DNA of 64,000 nt from Pinibacter soli (GCF_029961145.1 NZ_JASBRG010000002.1:62001-126000), one strand, 5' to 3'; positions 18,043 through 25,890 are shown, counted from the stretch's first letter. Made by a program: numbers and translations. The notes: generated by a model not told the origin, from the sequence alone.

Positions 18043-19371
18043 ATGAACAAAATATTTCTCTTTATCTCCTTTAGCATATTTGCGGTTAACTGTTTGGCGC
18101 AAACGTCACGAAGCGCCGAACTTAAAAAAAAGCGAGCCGCCATTCAGCAGGAGATCGATGCGCTGCGACGATCGATTGACGAAACGAAAAAAGATAAAAG
18201 AGAAAGCCTTGGCCAGCTTGCCTTGATACAAAAGAAGCTCCGCCTGCGACAGGAACAGATTGACATTGTAAACGAACAGATCAGCGATATTCAAGGCGAT
18301 ATTGATATAAATACAAAAGAGGTCGACAAGCTTCGCAATGAACTGGATACACTCAAGCTTCAATATGAAAAAAGCGTAGTCTACGCATATAAGAACCGGA
18401 GCAACTACAATTTCCTCAACTTCCTTTTTTCCTCCACAAGCTTTAACGATGCGTTGAAAAGATTTGCCTACCTGAAAGCATATCGTGCTTACAGGCAACA
18501 GCAAGTAGAGAACTATCTCAATACCCAAACATTACTGCAGCAAAAATTATCCGACTTAAAAGACAGCAGAAAAGAAAGAAACGAGGCCCTTCGCGAGCAA
18601 ACAAAACAGCAGGCAGTTCTGGTAGAAGACAAGAAAGAACAAGACGAAGTAGTTACCAAACTTAAATCACGAGAACAGGATTTAACGAAGAGAATGAATG
18701 AAAAACGCAAGCAGGATATTGCTTTGCGAAACGCGATTAATGCAGCAATACGTCGCGAAATTGCAATCGCAAGGGCGAAAGCGCTGGAGGAAGAAAAAGC
18801 AGCGAGAAAAAAAGCAGAGGCAGAAAAGAAAGCGCTGGCAGCCTCCAATAAAAAGAAAAAAGGCAGCAAAGCAAATAAAGAAAAAACCGATCCCGTTGCC
18901 CACGTTTCTTCAAAACCTGCAAAGGCCGAAGGCCCACTTGACGACAGACCCGAAACACGAGCGATATCGGCAAACTTTGAAAGAAACCGCGGGCACCTGC
19001 CCTGGCCGATGGCATCCGGAAGTGTGATCATGCATTTTGGACCGCAGTTTTACCCCAATAGCAAGGCAAGGTTTGACAACTACGGCATAACAATCGAAAC
19101 CAGAGCCGGCACCAGCGTGAAAGCAGTTTTCAACGGCGAAGTTTCCGCCCTGATGTCGATCGGCCCTACTGAAGCCATAATCATTAAGCACGGAAAATAC
19201 TTTACCACTTATAGCAATCTCGCAGGAGTTACTGTTTCCAAGGGCGACGTTGTAAAGACTGGACAGGTTCTTGGTAAGCTCGACGATAAGGGAGACAACC
19301 TCGGCGAACTTGAGTTCCTCATTTCAAACGACAAAATGGTAAACCTTGACCCCGAGAAATGGTTGAAATAA
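18043..19371 (+). CDS. EnvC-like murein hydrolase activator, copy 2 (tandem paralogue)
   Basis: A 442-residue protein with the same plan as its neighbour: signal peptide ending at NCLAQ, coiled coil, basic linker, degenerate LytM domain. Long stretches of the coiled coil match copy 1 almost residue for residue, for example LGQLALIQKKLRLR and QYEKSVVYAYKNRSNY. The linker differs: Lys-rich here, Thr/Asn/Pro-rich in copy 1. The LytM catalytic residues are again missing (FDNYGITIETRAG, ELEFLIS). The pair arose by tandem duplication; the two may activate different amidases or act at different sites. Confidence 0.88.
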   Translation: MNKIFLFISFSIFAVNCLAQTSRSAELKKKRAAIQQEIDALRRSIDETKKDKRESLGQLALIQKKLRLRQEQIDIVNEQISDIQGDIDINTKEVDKLRNELDTLKLQYEKSVVYAYKNRSNYNFLNFLFSSTSFNDALKRFAYLKAYRAYRQQQVENYLNTQTLLQQKLSDLKDSRKERNEALREQTKQQAVLVEDKKEQDEVVTKLKSREQDLTKRMNEKRKQDIALRNAINAAIRREIAIARAKALEEEKAARKKAEAEKKALAASNKKKKGSKANKEKTDPVAHVSSKPAKAEGPLDDRPETRAISANFERNRGHLPWPMASGSVIMHFGPQFYPNSKARFDNYGITIETRAGTSVKAVFNGEVSALMSIGPTEAIIIKHGKYFTTYSNLAGVTVSKGDVVKTGQVLGKLDDKGDNLGELEFLISNDKMVNLDPEKWLK

Positions 19372-19432
19372 TAATGACTGAATAGAATTTGCAATACTTT
19401 CGTATTTCTATAAAGGAGAAATTTTTTCAATA

Positions 19433-20356
19433 TTGAAAGCAGTAGTTTACAAATCAACGGGTAGCTGGTACAGCGTAAAAACAGAAGATGGCACGCCATA
19501 CAATGCACGTATCAAAGGTGCGTTCAAAATTGAGGGCCTCAAGTCAACAAACCCGGTCGCTGTAGGTGATCTTGTAGACATTGAAGACGGCGATCTTGAA
19601 AACAATGTAATGATCACCAATATTTATGATCGTCACAATTACATCACAAGGACTTCTCCCCACAATAAGAACCAGCACCACATCATAGCATCGAACCTTG
19701 ATCAGTGCGTTTTGGTAGCCACATTGCGTGAACCCAAAACCTCAATGGGTTTCGTAGACAGATTTCTCATCACTGCAGAAGCCTATCATATTCCCGCAAT
19801 TATTGTTTTTAATAAAGCCGACGTTTACCGCAAAAAAGAAATGGAACATTTCGAGCATTTGAAAAATATGTACGAAAGTGTTGGCTACACTGTCATTCTC
19901 ACAAGCACCGTTAGTGGACACGGGGTTGACGAAGTAAAGGAACTGTTGAAGGAAAAAGTCACTCTGATAAGCGGTCATAGCGGCGTGGGGAAATCATCTT
20001 TTATCAATATCATTTTTCCTGAAAAGAATTTAAAAACCAAAGAAGTAAGCGGCTGGAGCGGCAAAGGGATGCATACTACAACGTTTGCAGAAATGTTCGA
20101 CCTTCCTTTTGGCGGAAAAATAATTGATACGCCTGGCATTCGCGAACTGGGTCTTGTAGACATCCCCAAGCAAGAGCTTTCACATTATTATCCGGAAATG
20201 CGGGACACTTTACAAGATTGTCAATTCAATAATTGCCTGCATGTAGAAGAGCCAGGCTGCGCCATTAAAGCTGCTGTAGAATCAGGTAAAATTTATGCGG
20301 ACAGGTACGTGAGTTATTTAAATATTTTGGGAACAATTGAAGAGGATTATAAGTAG
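19433..20356 (+). CDS. rsgA: Ribosome small subunit-dependent GTPase RsgA
   Basis: A circularly permuted GTPase that matures the 30S subunit. Starting at TTG (19433), preceded by a purine-rich AAAGGAGAAA, gives 307 residues with the OB domain first. The permuted order is visible: NKAD (G4) at 127-130, then the P-loop GHSGVGKSS at 181-189, then DTPG (G3) at 232-235. The C-terminal zinc knuckle uses C263, C268, H270 and C276. No ATG alternative would keep the OB fold intact. It ends the same-strand run that begins at ispF. Confidence 0.96.
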   Translation: MKAVVYKSTGSWYSVKTEDGTPYNARIKGAFKIEGLKSTNPVAVGDLVDIEDGDLENNVMITNIYDRHNYITRTSPHNKNQHHIIASNLDQCVLVATLREPKTSMGFVDRFLITAEAYHIPAIIVFNKADVYRKKEMEHFEHLKNMYESVGYTVILTSTVSGHGVDEVKELLKEKVTLISGHSGVGKSSFINIIFPEKNLKTKEVSGWSGKGMHTTTFAEMFDLPFGGKIIDTPGIRELGLVDIPKQELSHYYPEMRDTLQDCQFNNCLHVEEPGCAIKAAVESGKIYADRYVSYLNILGTIEEDYK

Positions 20357-20449
20357 TAAGTTTCAAGTCTTAAGTTACTAGAAGCAAACATTAACACACG
20401 TTTTTTACACTCAAACACTTATAACTTATAACTCACCACCCAAAACTCC

Positions 20450-20620
20450 TTAAGCTTTAAACTTCTTCGCTTTTGGCGCCTTCTCGCCGCTTAGTATGCG
20501 CTCGGCGCCCACGTTTTTACCGTTGCTGGGGCATCCATATTTAGGAGCAAATAAGCTACATGAGCTAAACATGATCAAAACTGAGCACAAAATCATTAAG
20601 CGACTTGCCAAAACTTTCAT
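20450..20620 (-). CDS. Small lipoprotein, 56 residues (conserved-looking GKNVGAERIL motif)
   Basis: A short gene read from the minus strand. Its first residues MKVLASRLMILCSVLIMFSS are a lipoprotein signal leading to lipobox FSSC with cysteine 21. The mature part, about 36 residues, reads YGCPSNGKNVGAERILSG and ends in a basic AKKFKA tail. I recall similar tiny lipoproteins with a YGCP...GKNVGAE motif in Bacteroidota but know no function. It sits in the gap after rsgA, on the opposite strand, with a word repeat beyond its stop codon. Confidence 0.75.
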   Translation of the reverse strand: MKVLASRLMILCSVLIMFSSCSLFAPKYGCPSNGKNVGAERILSGEKAPKAKKFKA

Positions 20621-20709
20621 TGAAAATCAATTTATTAAATAAAAAACCCTCACGAATTTCCAGCTATAAAACGTTTTTTTCGTCGAAATATTATTCAGGT
20701 TGCATTTTA

Positions 20710-20728
20710 GGGCGCATGCGATTCGCCC
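20710..20728. repeat. Short GC-rich hairpin element, copy 2
   Basis: GGGCGCATGCGATTCGCCC differs at one position from the reverse complement of the element at 468-486. It lies between the gamma-carbonic anhydrase stop codon and the small lipoprotein gene. Confidence 0.65.
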
Positions 20729-20755
20729 CTGCCATTTTCCACTTTCAATTTTCCA

Positions 20756-21268
20756 TTATTTGAACCAACTTGAATATTTGACATAATTCTCGGCAATCCT
20801 GTTTATCTCTCCACTTATCAATTCTTCTGAAATGTCTTTTATCTTTTTTGCAGGAACTCCTGCGTATATACTTCCGCTTTCACAAACTGTGCCTTCAAGT
20901 ACCACCGCTCCGGCTGCGATAATGGTGTTGCTGAATATTTCCGCGTTATCCATAACTATGGAGCCCATTCCTATCAATACATTGTCGTGAATGGTACATC
21001 CATGCACCAGGGCATTGTGACCAATGGAAACATTGTTGCCTATAATGACTTTTGATCTTTCAAACGTCGCATGCAAAACGGCACCATCCTGCACATTCAC
21101 TTTATTCCCCATTCTTATACTATTTACATCACCTCTTACAACAGCGTTGAACCAAAAGCTACATTGCGCACCTGCTTCAACGTCTCCCACAATTGTCGCA
21201 TTTGGCGCGATATAACAATCATCTCCAAACTTTGGTGAAACTCCTTTTACTGGCAAAATAACAGGCAT
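20756..21268 (-). CDS. Gamma carbonic anhydrase family protein (hexapeptide repeats)
   Basis: A 170-residue left-handed beta-helix protein. Repeated [I/V]-G-x-x hexapeptides run from about residue 20 to 135, and the histidines of the gamma-carbonic anhydrase metal site are present in VLHAT, SIGHNALVHG and CTIHDN. GVPAKKIKDIS after the helix is typical of the YrdA/PaaY branch. It may hydrate CO2, but many members lack measurable activity, so the reaction is uncertain. It is divergent from the aminotransferase gene, separated by a word repeat. Confidence 0.9.
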   Translation of the reverse strand: MPVILPVKGVSPKFGDDCYIAPNATIVGDVEAGAQCSFWFNAVVRGDVNSIRMGNKVNVQDGAVLHATFERSKVIIGNNVSIGHNALVHGCTIHDNVLIGMGSIVMDNAEIFSNTIIAAGAVVLEGTVCESGSIYAGVPAKKIKDISEELISGEINRIAENYVKYSSWFK

Positions 21269-21287
21269 AAGTCTTTTTTATATTCAA

Positions 21288-21374
21288 AAGTAAAAAGTAA
21301 AAAAGTAAAAAAGACGTATTGCAACCGAGCGACACCATTTTTTTACTTTTTCCTTTTTACTTTTGACTTTTACT
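21288..21374. repeat. Inverted repeat of the AAAAGTAAAAAG word family
   Basis: AAAAGTAAAAAGTAAAAAAG on the left (from about 21289) faces TTTTTACTTTTTCC and TTTTTACTTTTGACTTTTAC on the right. The right arm contains the TACTTTTG box of the aminotransferase gene, so the repeat and the promoter overlap. Confidence 0.7.
21358..21365 (+). promoter_or_regulatory. Candidate -7 box for the aminotransferase gene
   Basis: TACTTTTG fits TAnnTTTG and ends ten bases before the ATG. It is embedded in a repetitive palindrome, so it could also be coincidental. Confidence 0.35.
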
Positions 21375-21375
21375 T

Positions 21376-22557
21376 ATGAACAACAGACAATTATTTCTTC
21401 AGCATGTTGCCCAGACTTCTCCCGCTCCGCTTGCGATTGAAATTGTAAAAGCAAAAGGCACAAAGCTCTGGGACAAACAGGGAAAGGAATATATTGACCT
21501 TATTGCCGGAATTAGTGTTTGCAATGTTGGCCACCGCAATCCTAAAGTGGTAAAGGCGATAAAGAAACAAGCGGACGATTACCTGCATTTGCTCGTATAT
21601 GGAGAGTTTATTGAAACTCCTGAAGTGCAATATGCAAAAATGTTAACGGACCATTTGCCGGCATCTTTGAACAGTGTGTATTTTACCAACTCCGGAGCTG
21701 AAGCAACAGAAGGTGCAATGAAACTTGCCAAACGATTTACTGGTCGACCAAACATCATCGCGTTTAATAAATCTTATCACGGCTCTACCCAAGGCGCATT
21801 AAGCATCATTGGTGATGAATATTTTAGAAATGCCTACAGACCGCTATTGCCGGGCATTAAGCATCTCGAATACAATTCACATGAAGCTATAGACGCAATT
21901 GATGAACAAACGGCTTGCGTAATTCTTGAAACTGTTCAGGCTGAGAAAGGCGTATATGCGCCATCGCTTGAGTGGATGAATTCTCTTCGACAAAAATGTA
22001 CTGAAACGGGCACCCTTCTGATTCTTGATGAAATACAAACCGGATTCGGCAGAACCGGTTCACTGTGGGGATTTGAGCAATATTACATTACACCGGATAT
22101 CGTTTTACTGGGAAAGGCCCTTGGTGGCGGAATGCCTTTAGGTGCTTTTATTGCTGACAAAAAGATAATGAACTCATTTACAGAAAATCCTGTGCTTGGG
22201 CACATTACAACCTTTGGCGGACATCCCGTTTGCTGTGCCGCAGGAATGGCTGCAATGAAGTTTCTTTTAAAAAATAAACTTATTGAATCTGTTAAGGAAA
22301 AAGAGTTTCTTTTCCGCGCTTTATTGAAACATCCAAAAATTCAACACGTCCGTTCCCGTGGCTTATTAATGGCAATCGAGTTCGATAGTTTTGACACCAA
22401 TAAAAAAGTTATTGATGCGTGCATTATGAAAGGCGTCTTAACAGATTGGTTTTTGTTTGGAGCCAATTGTATGCGTATTGCCCCGCCCCTTACAATTTCA
22501 AAAAAAGAAATAGAAAGGGCTTGTGAAATTATAGTTGAGGTGTGTAATAGCTTGTAA
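21376..22557 (+). CDS. Class III PLP-dependent aminotransferase (acetylornithine/4-aminobutyrate type)
   Basis: A 393-residue fold-type I aminotransferase. Family landmarks are YFTNSGAEATEGAMKLAKR, the aromatic stacking segment FNKSYHGSTQGALS, LILDEIQTGFGRTGSLW with the PLP-binding aspartate, and the Schiff-base lysine in LLGKALGGGMPLG near residue 247. It resembles acetylornithine aminotransferases and omega-amino acid transaminases; the substrate cannot be fixed from sequence and no arginine or polyamine genes are adjacent. A 1 kb non-coding gap follows. Confidence 0.92.
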   Translation: MNNRQLFLQHVAQTSPAPLAIEIVKAKGTKLWDKQGKEYIDLIAGISVCNVGHRNPKVVKAIKKQADDYLHLLVYGEFIETPEVQYAKMLTDHLPASLNSVYFTNSGAEATEGAMKLAKRFTGRPNIIAFNKSYHGSTQGALSIIGDEYFRNAYRPLLPGIKHLEYNSHEAIDAIDEQTACVILETVQAEKGVYAPSLEWMNSLRQKCTETGTLLILDEIQTGFGRTGSLWGFEQYYITPDIVLLGKALGGGMPLGAFIADKKIMNSFTENPVLGHITTFGGHPVCCAAGMAAMKFLLKNKLIESVKEKEFLFRALLKHPKIQHVRSRGLLMAIEFDSFDTNKKVIDACIMKGVLTDWFLFGANCMRIAPPLTISKKEIERACEIIVEVCNSL

Positions 22558-22769
22558 AAAGCACTTTCAAAAAAGGACAGAAACAGCATTTTAGCCGTTA
22601 ATTTGTTGACAAAGGCCAAGCGAATTATGAAAAAAGTTTTTTCTACTGGTGCATATATTTTCACCTGTATAACAACGCTTTTTACATGCACAATCTTTTT
22701 CTACATATAAAAGCTCGTCCTTTTTTATAAAACAAAAGGCTAATTTGAAAATTTTTTTAGGCAGATTGA

Positions 22770-22841
22770 GGTGACTTATTTTAGTTTGCAGTATAAAGAA
22801 GCGTTAGCATAACCAAATACAAGTTGTCACAATAAGTCACC
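22770..22841. repeat. 11-bp inverted repeat with 50-base loop
   Basis: GGTGACTTATT (22770-22780) and AATAAGTCACC (22831-22841) are exact reverse complements. The dyad lies just before the degenerate array and could be an operator or RNA stem. Confidence 0.6.
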
Positions 22842-22882
22842 GACCATGACTTTGAATAATTGAATTAAAAGCTTGTATTACT

Positions 22883-23340
22883 CCCATTAGTAACTTTTGA
22901 CCTGTAATGCTTAGAAGGCTTTAACTGCCAAATTACCTATGCCTTTGTTTACCTAAGGCGGTTAAAGAATTCGCAAGTCATTACACCCATTAGTAACCAT
23001 TTGACCAAACCTCCATTCATCCGACCATGATGAATGTGTCAAACAAGTAGTTTTTTTCATAGAATAAGGTTTGACCGTTAGTAACCTGGACCAATACTTT
23101 CCTTTAGTTCGTAACACAAATTCATATTGTTTTGACAGAAACAATTGCTTTGTGACCATTAGTAATCTCTGTGATCAACCTCAGTTTTCATAGAATAATT
23201 TATCCGTTAGTAACCTATGCCAGTACTTACTGTTTTTGATCGAACTCGTTTTTCATAGAATAAGTCCCGTTTGTAATCTGTGCCGATGCTTACCTAATTT
23301 ACAGCATACTCGTTAGTAATCAACAACCAGATACTTGCCT
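22883..23340. repeat. Degenerate direct-repeat array around GTTAGTAAC
   Basis: Seven copies of a [CA]C[GA]TTAGTAA[CT]-type core begin near 22883, 22987, 23074, 23155, 23202, 23267 and 23308. Three copies are preceded by TTTTCATAGAATAA (near 23053, 23186, 23250) and most are followed by a [CT]C[AG]ATACTT-like word. The core GTTAGTAAC is a palindrome with a one-base centre. Spacing is irregular (41-104 bases), so it is neither coding nor CRISPR. Confidence 0.75.
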
Positions 23341-23594
23341 TCCTAGATGTTGATCGTTGTAAAATAGTTGCGCTGAAAAAAAACTATTTTGGCCCAAAAG
23401 GCAAATATGATCTCGCAGTGTTACATATGTTATAATAATGCAAAACCGTTTTATCATAACGGTCAGTAAAGGTTACATTTTAGCAAAGCAGCTATTAATA
23501 ATATTTACAAGCATTGCCGGCAATTATGCTTCACCATTCATTGCATATTCCTATGCAAGATGTTCATCATTATTTAACGCCATAATCTTAAAAC

Positions 23595-24500
23595 ATGAAT
23601 CTCTATTTGAAACAAATTTCAATAGTGGGAGCAATTGCCATTTCCATCATAAGCTGCGAGAGCCGCTATTCTTCAGAAAGTAAATCATTAGATGCAAACG
23701 CTGCAGACTCAACAGCCACCGGCATTCCAGCTTCTTTGGCAAATCAATCATTTCCTGATCAGCGAAAATTTATCAGAACAGCGGTCCTTAAATTCAAAGT
23801 CGATAATGTTGTAACGACCTCATATAAAATCGAAGACATTGTTTGCAAAAACAAGGGTTTTGTGACCTATACCAATCTTACAAACAACATTGCAAATACA
23901 GAAACGGTGCAGGTTACCGCCGATTCTCTTCTTCAAACGGTTCACTACAATATGTCTAACGATATTGAGATAAGAGTGCCGAACCAGGAACTTGACACAA
24001 CATTGAAGTCAATTGCGACACTGATCGGATTCATTGATTACAGAATCATCAAAGCAGAAGATGTTACGCTTAACGAACTAGGTAACACGCTCACACAAAA
24101 AAGAACCACGCAACATTTTTCAAGAATTACCAAAGCGATTGACAACAAGGGCAAAAAATTAAATGATATGCTGGATGCTGAAGACAAGTTGATTGGAAAA
24201 GAACAGGAAGCCGATGATGCATTAGTTGCCAATCTTGACCTGAACGATAAAGTGAAATATAGCACGGTTAAGATTTCTCTATATCAAAATGAAGCGGTGA
24301 AAAGCGAAATGCTTACTGCAGAAAAAAGTATTAGGCCTTATCGGCCTTCGTTCATTAGTCTTTTGGGCGAATCGTTATTGTCTGGCTGGGAAATGCTTAG
24401 AGAGTTGATACTGGCAATTATAAAAGTTTGGCCGGTTATTTTATTATGTGTTGGAGTTTATTTCCTTGTTAGAAATTACAAGAAAATCAGTTTGAAATAA
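23595..24500 (+). CDS. DUF4349 family lipoprotein with C-terminal membrane segment
   Basis: A 301-residue envelope protein. The signal ends in a lipobox (ISIISC, cysteine 20). The DUF4349 core includes FIRTAVLKFKVDNVVTTSYK, IEIRVPNQELDTTLKSI and a charged helical middle rich in Lys/Asp (about 155-215). A hydrophobic segment near the C-terminus (VWPVILLCVGVYFLVRN) should be a transmembrane helix. The function of DUF4349 is not established. The gene follows the repeat array, which may act on its expression. Confidence 0.85.
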   Translation: MNLYLKQISIVGAIAISIISCESRYSSESKSLDANAADSTATGIPASLANQSFPDQRKFIRTAVLKFKVDNVVTTSYKIEDIVCKNKGFVTYTNLTNNIANTETVQVTADSLLQTVHYNMSNDIEIRVPNQELDTTLKSIATLIGFIDYRIIKAEDVTLNELGNTLTQKRTTQHFSRITKAIDNKGKKLNDMLDAEDKLIGKEQEADDALVANLDLNDKVKYSTVKISLYQNEAVKSEMLTAEKSIRPYRPSFISLLGESLLSGWEMLRELILAIIKVWPVILLCVGVYFLVRNYKKISLK

Positions 24501-24524
24501 CAGGACACTACGTAAATAAAAAGA

Positions 24525-24548
24525 GAGACGCATTTTCATGCGTCTCTA
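24525..24548. terminator. Bidirectional terminator between DUF4349 gene and asd
   Basis: AGAGACGCA and TGCGTCTCT form a perfect 9-bp stem around TTTTCA in the convergent gap. The flanking A-run suits termination from the asd side. Confidence 0.75.
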
Positions 24549-24584
24549 CACTAACCCTTCATAAAAAAACAATGAAACTATTTA

Positions 24585-25583
24585 TTACAACAATCCTTTG
24601 CCGTTAAGGTACTCAGCTATTTGAACAGCGTTGGTAGCAGCACCTTTGCGAAGGTTATCACTTACGATCCACATGTTTAATGTGTTTGGCTGAGATTCAT
24701 CTCTACGCAATCTTCCTACAAATACATCATCTTTTTCGTGTGCATCTTTAGGCATTGGATATTGTGCGTTTGCAGGATCATCTACTACCACAACACCGGG
24801 TGCTTTCGACAACAACTCTTTTACTTCAGCTAGATCGAAATCTTTTTCAAACTCTACGTTCACCGCTTCACTGTGGCCGCCCATTACAGGAATACGAACA
24901 GTTGTAGATGTTACGCGGATGCTATCATCACGCATGATTTTTTTAGTCTCATTCACCATTTTCATTTCCTCTTTAGTATAACCGTTTTCTAGGAACACAT
25001 CAATTTGAGGAATCACGTTGAGATCAATTGGATATTTGTAAGCCATCTCGCCCTGGATACCTTTTCTTTCATTTTCCAACTGAGTAACCGCTTTAACACC
25101 AGTACCGGTAACACTTTGGTACGTGCTTACCACAAGTCTTTTGATTTTGTATTTAGCATGCAATGGATTCAACGCTACTACCATTTGAATGGTTGAGCAG
25201 TTTGGATTTGCAATGATCTTTGTATCTGCATTCAAAATATCTGCATTGATCTCAGGAACTACCAACGCTTTTGTTGGGTCCATTCTCCATGCTGAAGAGT
25301 TATCAATTACAGTGATGCCGGCTTCTGCAAATTTTGGAGCCCACTCAAGAGACGTGCTACCACCCGCAGAAAATATTGCAACATTTGGCTTTGCTGCAAT
25401 TGCATCTGCAGCGCTAACCACTTTATATTTTTTTCCTTTGAATTCAACTTCTTTACCGACAGACTTTTCAGACGCTACAGGAATGATTTCAGCAACAGGA
25501 AAATTTCTTTCTGCCAAAACCTGCAGCATTTTCGTACCCACCAATCCAGTAGCACCAACAACAGCAACTTTTAAATCTTTCAT
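24585..25583 (-). CDS. asd: Aspartate-semialdehyde dehydrogenase
   Basis: Reduces aspartyl phosphate to aspartate semialdehyde, the branch point to lysine/diaminopimelate, threonine, isoleucine and methionine. The 332-residue protein has the NADP-binding GATGLVGTKML at its start, the catalytic cysteine 129 in IANPNCST, and the substrate-side VRIPVMGGHSEAVNVEF. An untranslated leader of about 180 bases precedes it. That leader contains a 21-codon open frame rich in Ile, Thr, Asn and Lys, then a terminator hairpin and a second hairpin, which indicates attenuation control by aspartate-family amino acids. Confidence 0.97.
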   Translation of the reverse strand: MKDLKVAVVGATGLVGTKMLQVLAERNFPVAEIIPVASEKSVGKEVEFKGKKYKVVSAADAIAAKPNVAIFSAGGSTSLEWAPKFAEAGITVIDNSSAWRMDPTKALVVPEINADILNADTKIIANPNCSTIQMVVALNPLHAKYKIKRLVVSTYQSVTGTGVKAVTQLENERKGIQGEMAYKYPIDLNVIPQIDVFLENGYTKEEMKMVNETKKIMRDDSIRVTSTTVRIPVMGGHSEAVNVEFEKDFDLAEVKELLSKAPGVVVVDDPANAQYPMPKDAHEKDDVFVGRLRRDESQPNTLNMWIVSDNLRKGAATNAVQIAEYLNGKGLL

Positions 25584-25598
25584 AATCGTTGATTTTGT

Positions 25599-25619
25599 GA
25601 ACCGGTGAGAGGCCGGTTC
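25599..25619 (-). promoter_or_regulatory. Hairpin in the asd 5' leader, near the start codon
   Basis: GAACCGG and CCGGTTC pair perfectly over a seven-base loop, 15 bases upstream of the asd ATG and downstream of the attenuator terminator. It may modulate translation or mRNA stability. Confidence 0.55.
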
Positions 25620-25643
25620 GTTTTAGTTTGTTTTATAAATGAA

Positions 25644-25673
25644 TAAAAAAAGCCTCCCCATTTCAGGAAGGCT
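25644..25673 (-). terminator. Attenuator terminator in the asd leader
   Basis: On the minus strand AGCCTTCC pairs with GGGGAGGCT (one G-T pair) and is followed by a run of seven T residues. It lies 25 bases after the leader-peptide stop codon and about 60 bases before asd, so it is not the end of any upstream gene on that strand. Its CCTTCC left arm is also complementary to GGAAGG at the end of the leader peptide frame. Confidence 0.85.
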
Positions 25674-25697
25674 CAGTTATGTTGATACACAAGTAGA

Positions 25698-25763
25698 CTA
25701 AACACCTTCCCCGTTTGAGATGTGCTTCTTAATCTTCTTGGTATTTGTAATAATAAAATTCAT
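25698..25763 (-). CDS. Candidate leader peptide controlling asd (21 residues)
   Basis: An ATG-initiated frame of 21 codons ending in TAG encodes MNFIITNTKKIKKHISNGEGV. Four Ile, two Thr, three Asn and four Lys codons make up most of it; these are products of the aspartate pathway that asd feeds. Bases of the Asn-Thr codons (AAATACC) can pair with GGTGTTT at the frame's end. The adjoining GGAAGG can instead pair with the terminator's CCTTCC. This is the classic set of mutually exclusive stems of ribosome-mediated attenuation. No Shine-Dalgarno is visible, as usual in this phylum. The peptide is not expected to act itself. Confidence 0.7.
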   Translation of the reverse strand: MNFIITNTKKIKKHISNGEGV

Positions 25764-25890
25764 AATCGAGTCGCAAAAATAAGCTGCGGGATATTTGCAT
25801 CCAAATAAGTTTTTAAAATATTTATAACTTGCCTCCTCCATTTTCTCCCGTTTACCTCGGCCAACTGCTTGAAAAGCCTGCTTTTACACC

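Larger units (their letters stand above)
22558..23594. other. 1 kb non-coding region with dyad and degenerate repeats
   Basis: I find no convincing gene on either strand. The region holds an 11-bp dyad with arms 22770-22780 and 22831-22841 and the degenerate repeat array at 22883-23340. Base composition is AT-rich throughout. It separates the aminotransferase from the DUF4349 lipoprotein. Confidence 0.7.

Noticed and set aside
22962-23159. 65-codon minus-strand frame in the repeat array
   Set aside because: Repeat spacing is not a multiple of three, so repeats do not conserve a reading frame.
22883-23340. Repeat array as CRISPR
   Set aside because: Repeats are degenerate and short, spacing varies from 41 to 104 bases, and there are no cas genes.
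23438-23683. 81-codon frame at the start of the DUF4349 gene
   Set aside because: It overlaps the DUF4349 start in another frame and has no recognisable features.
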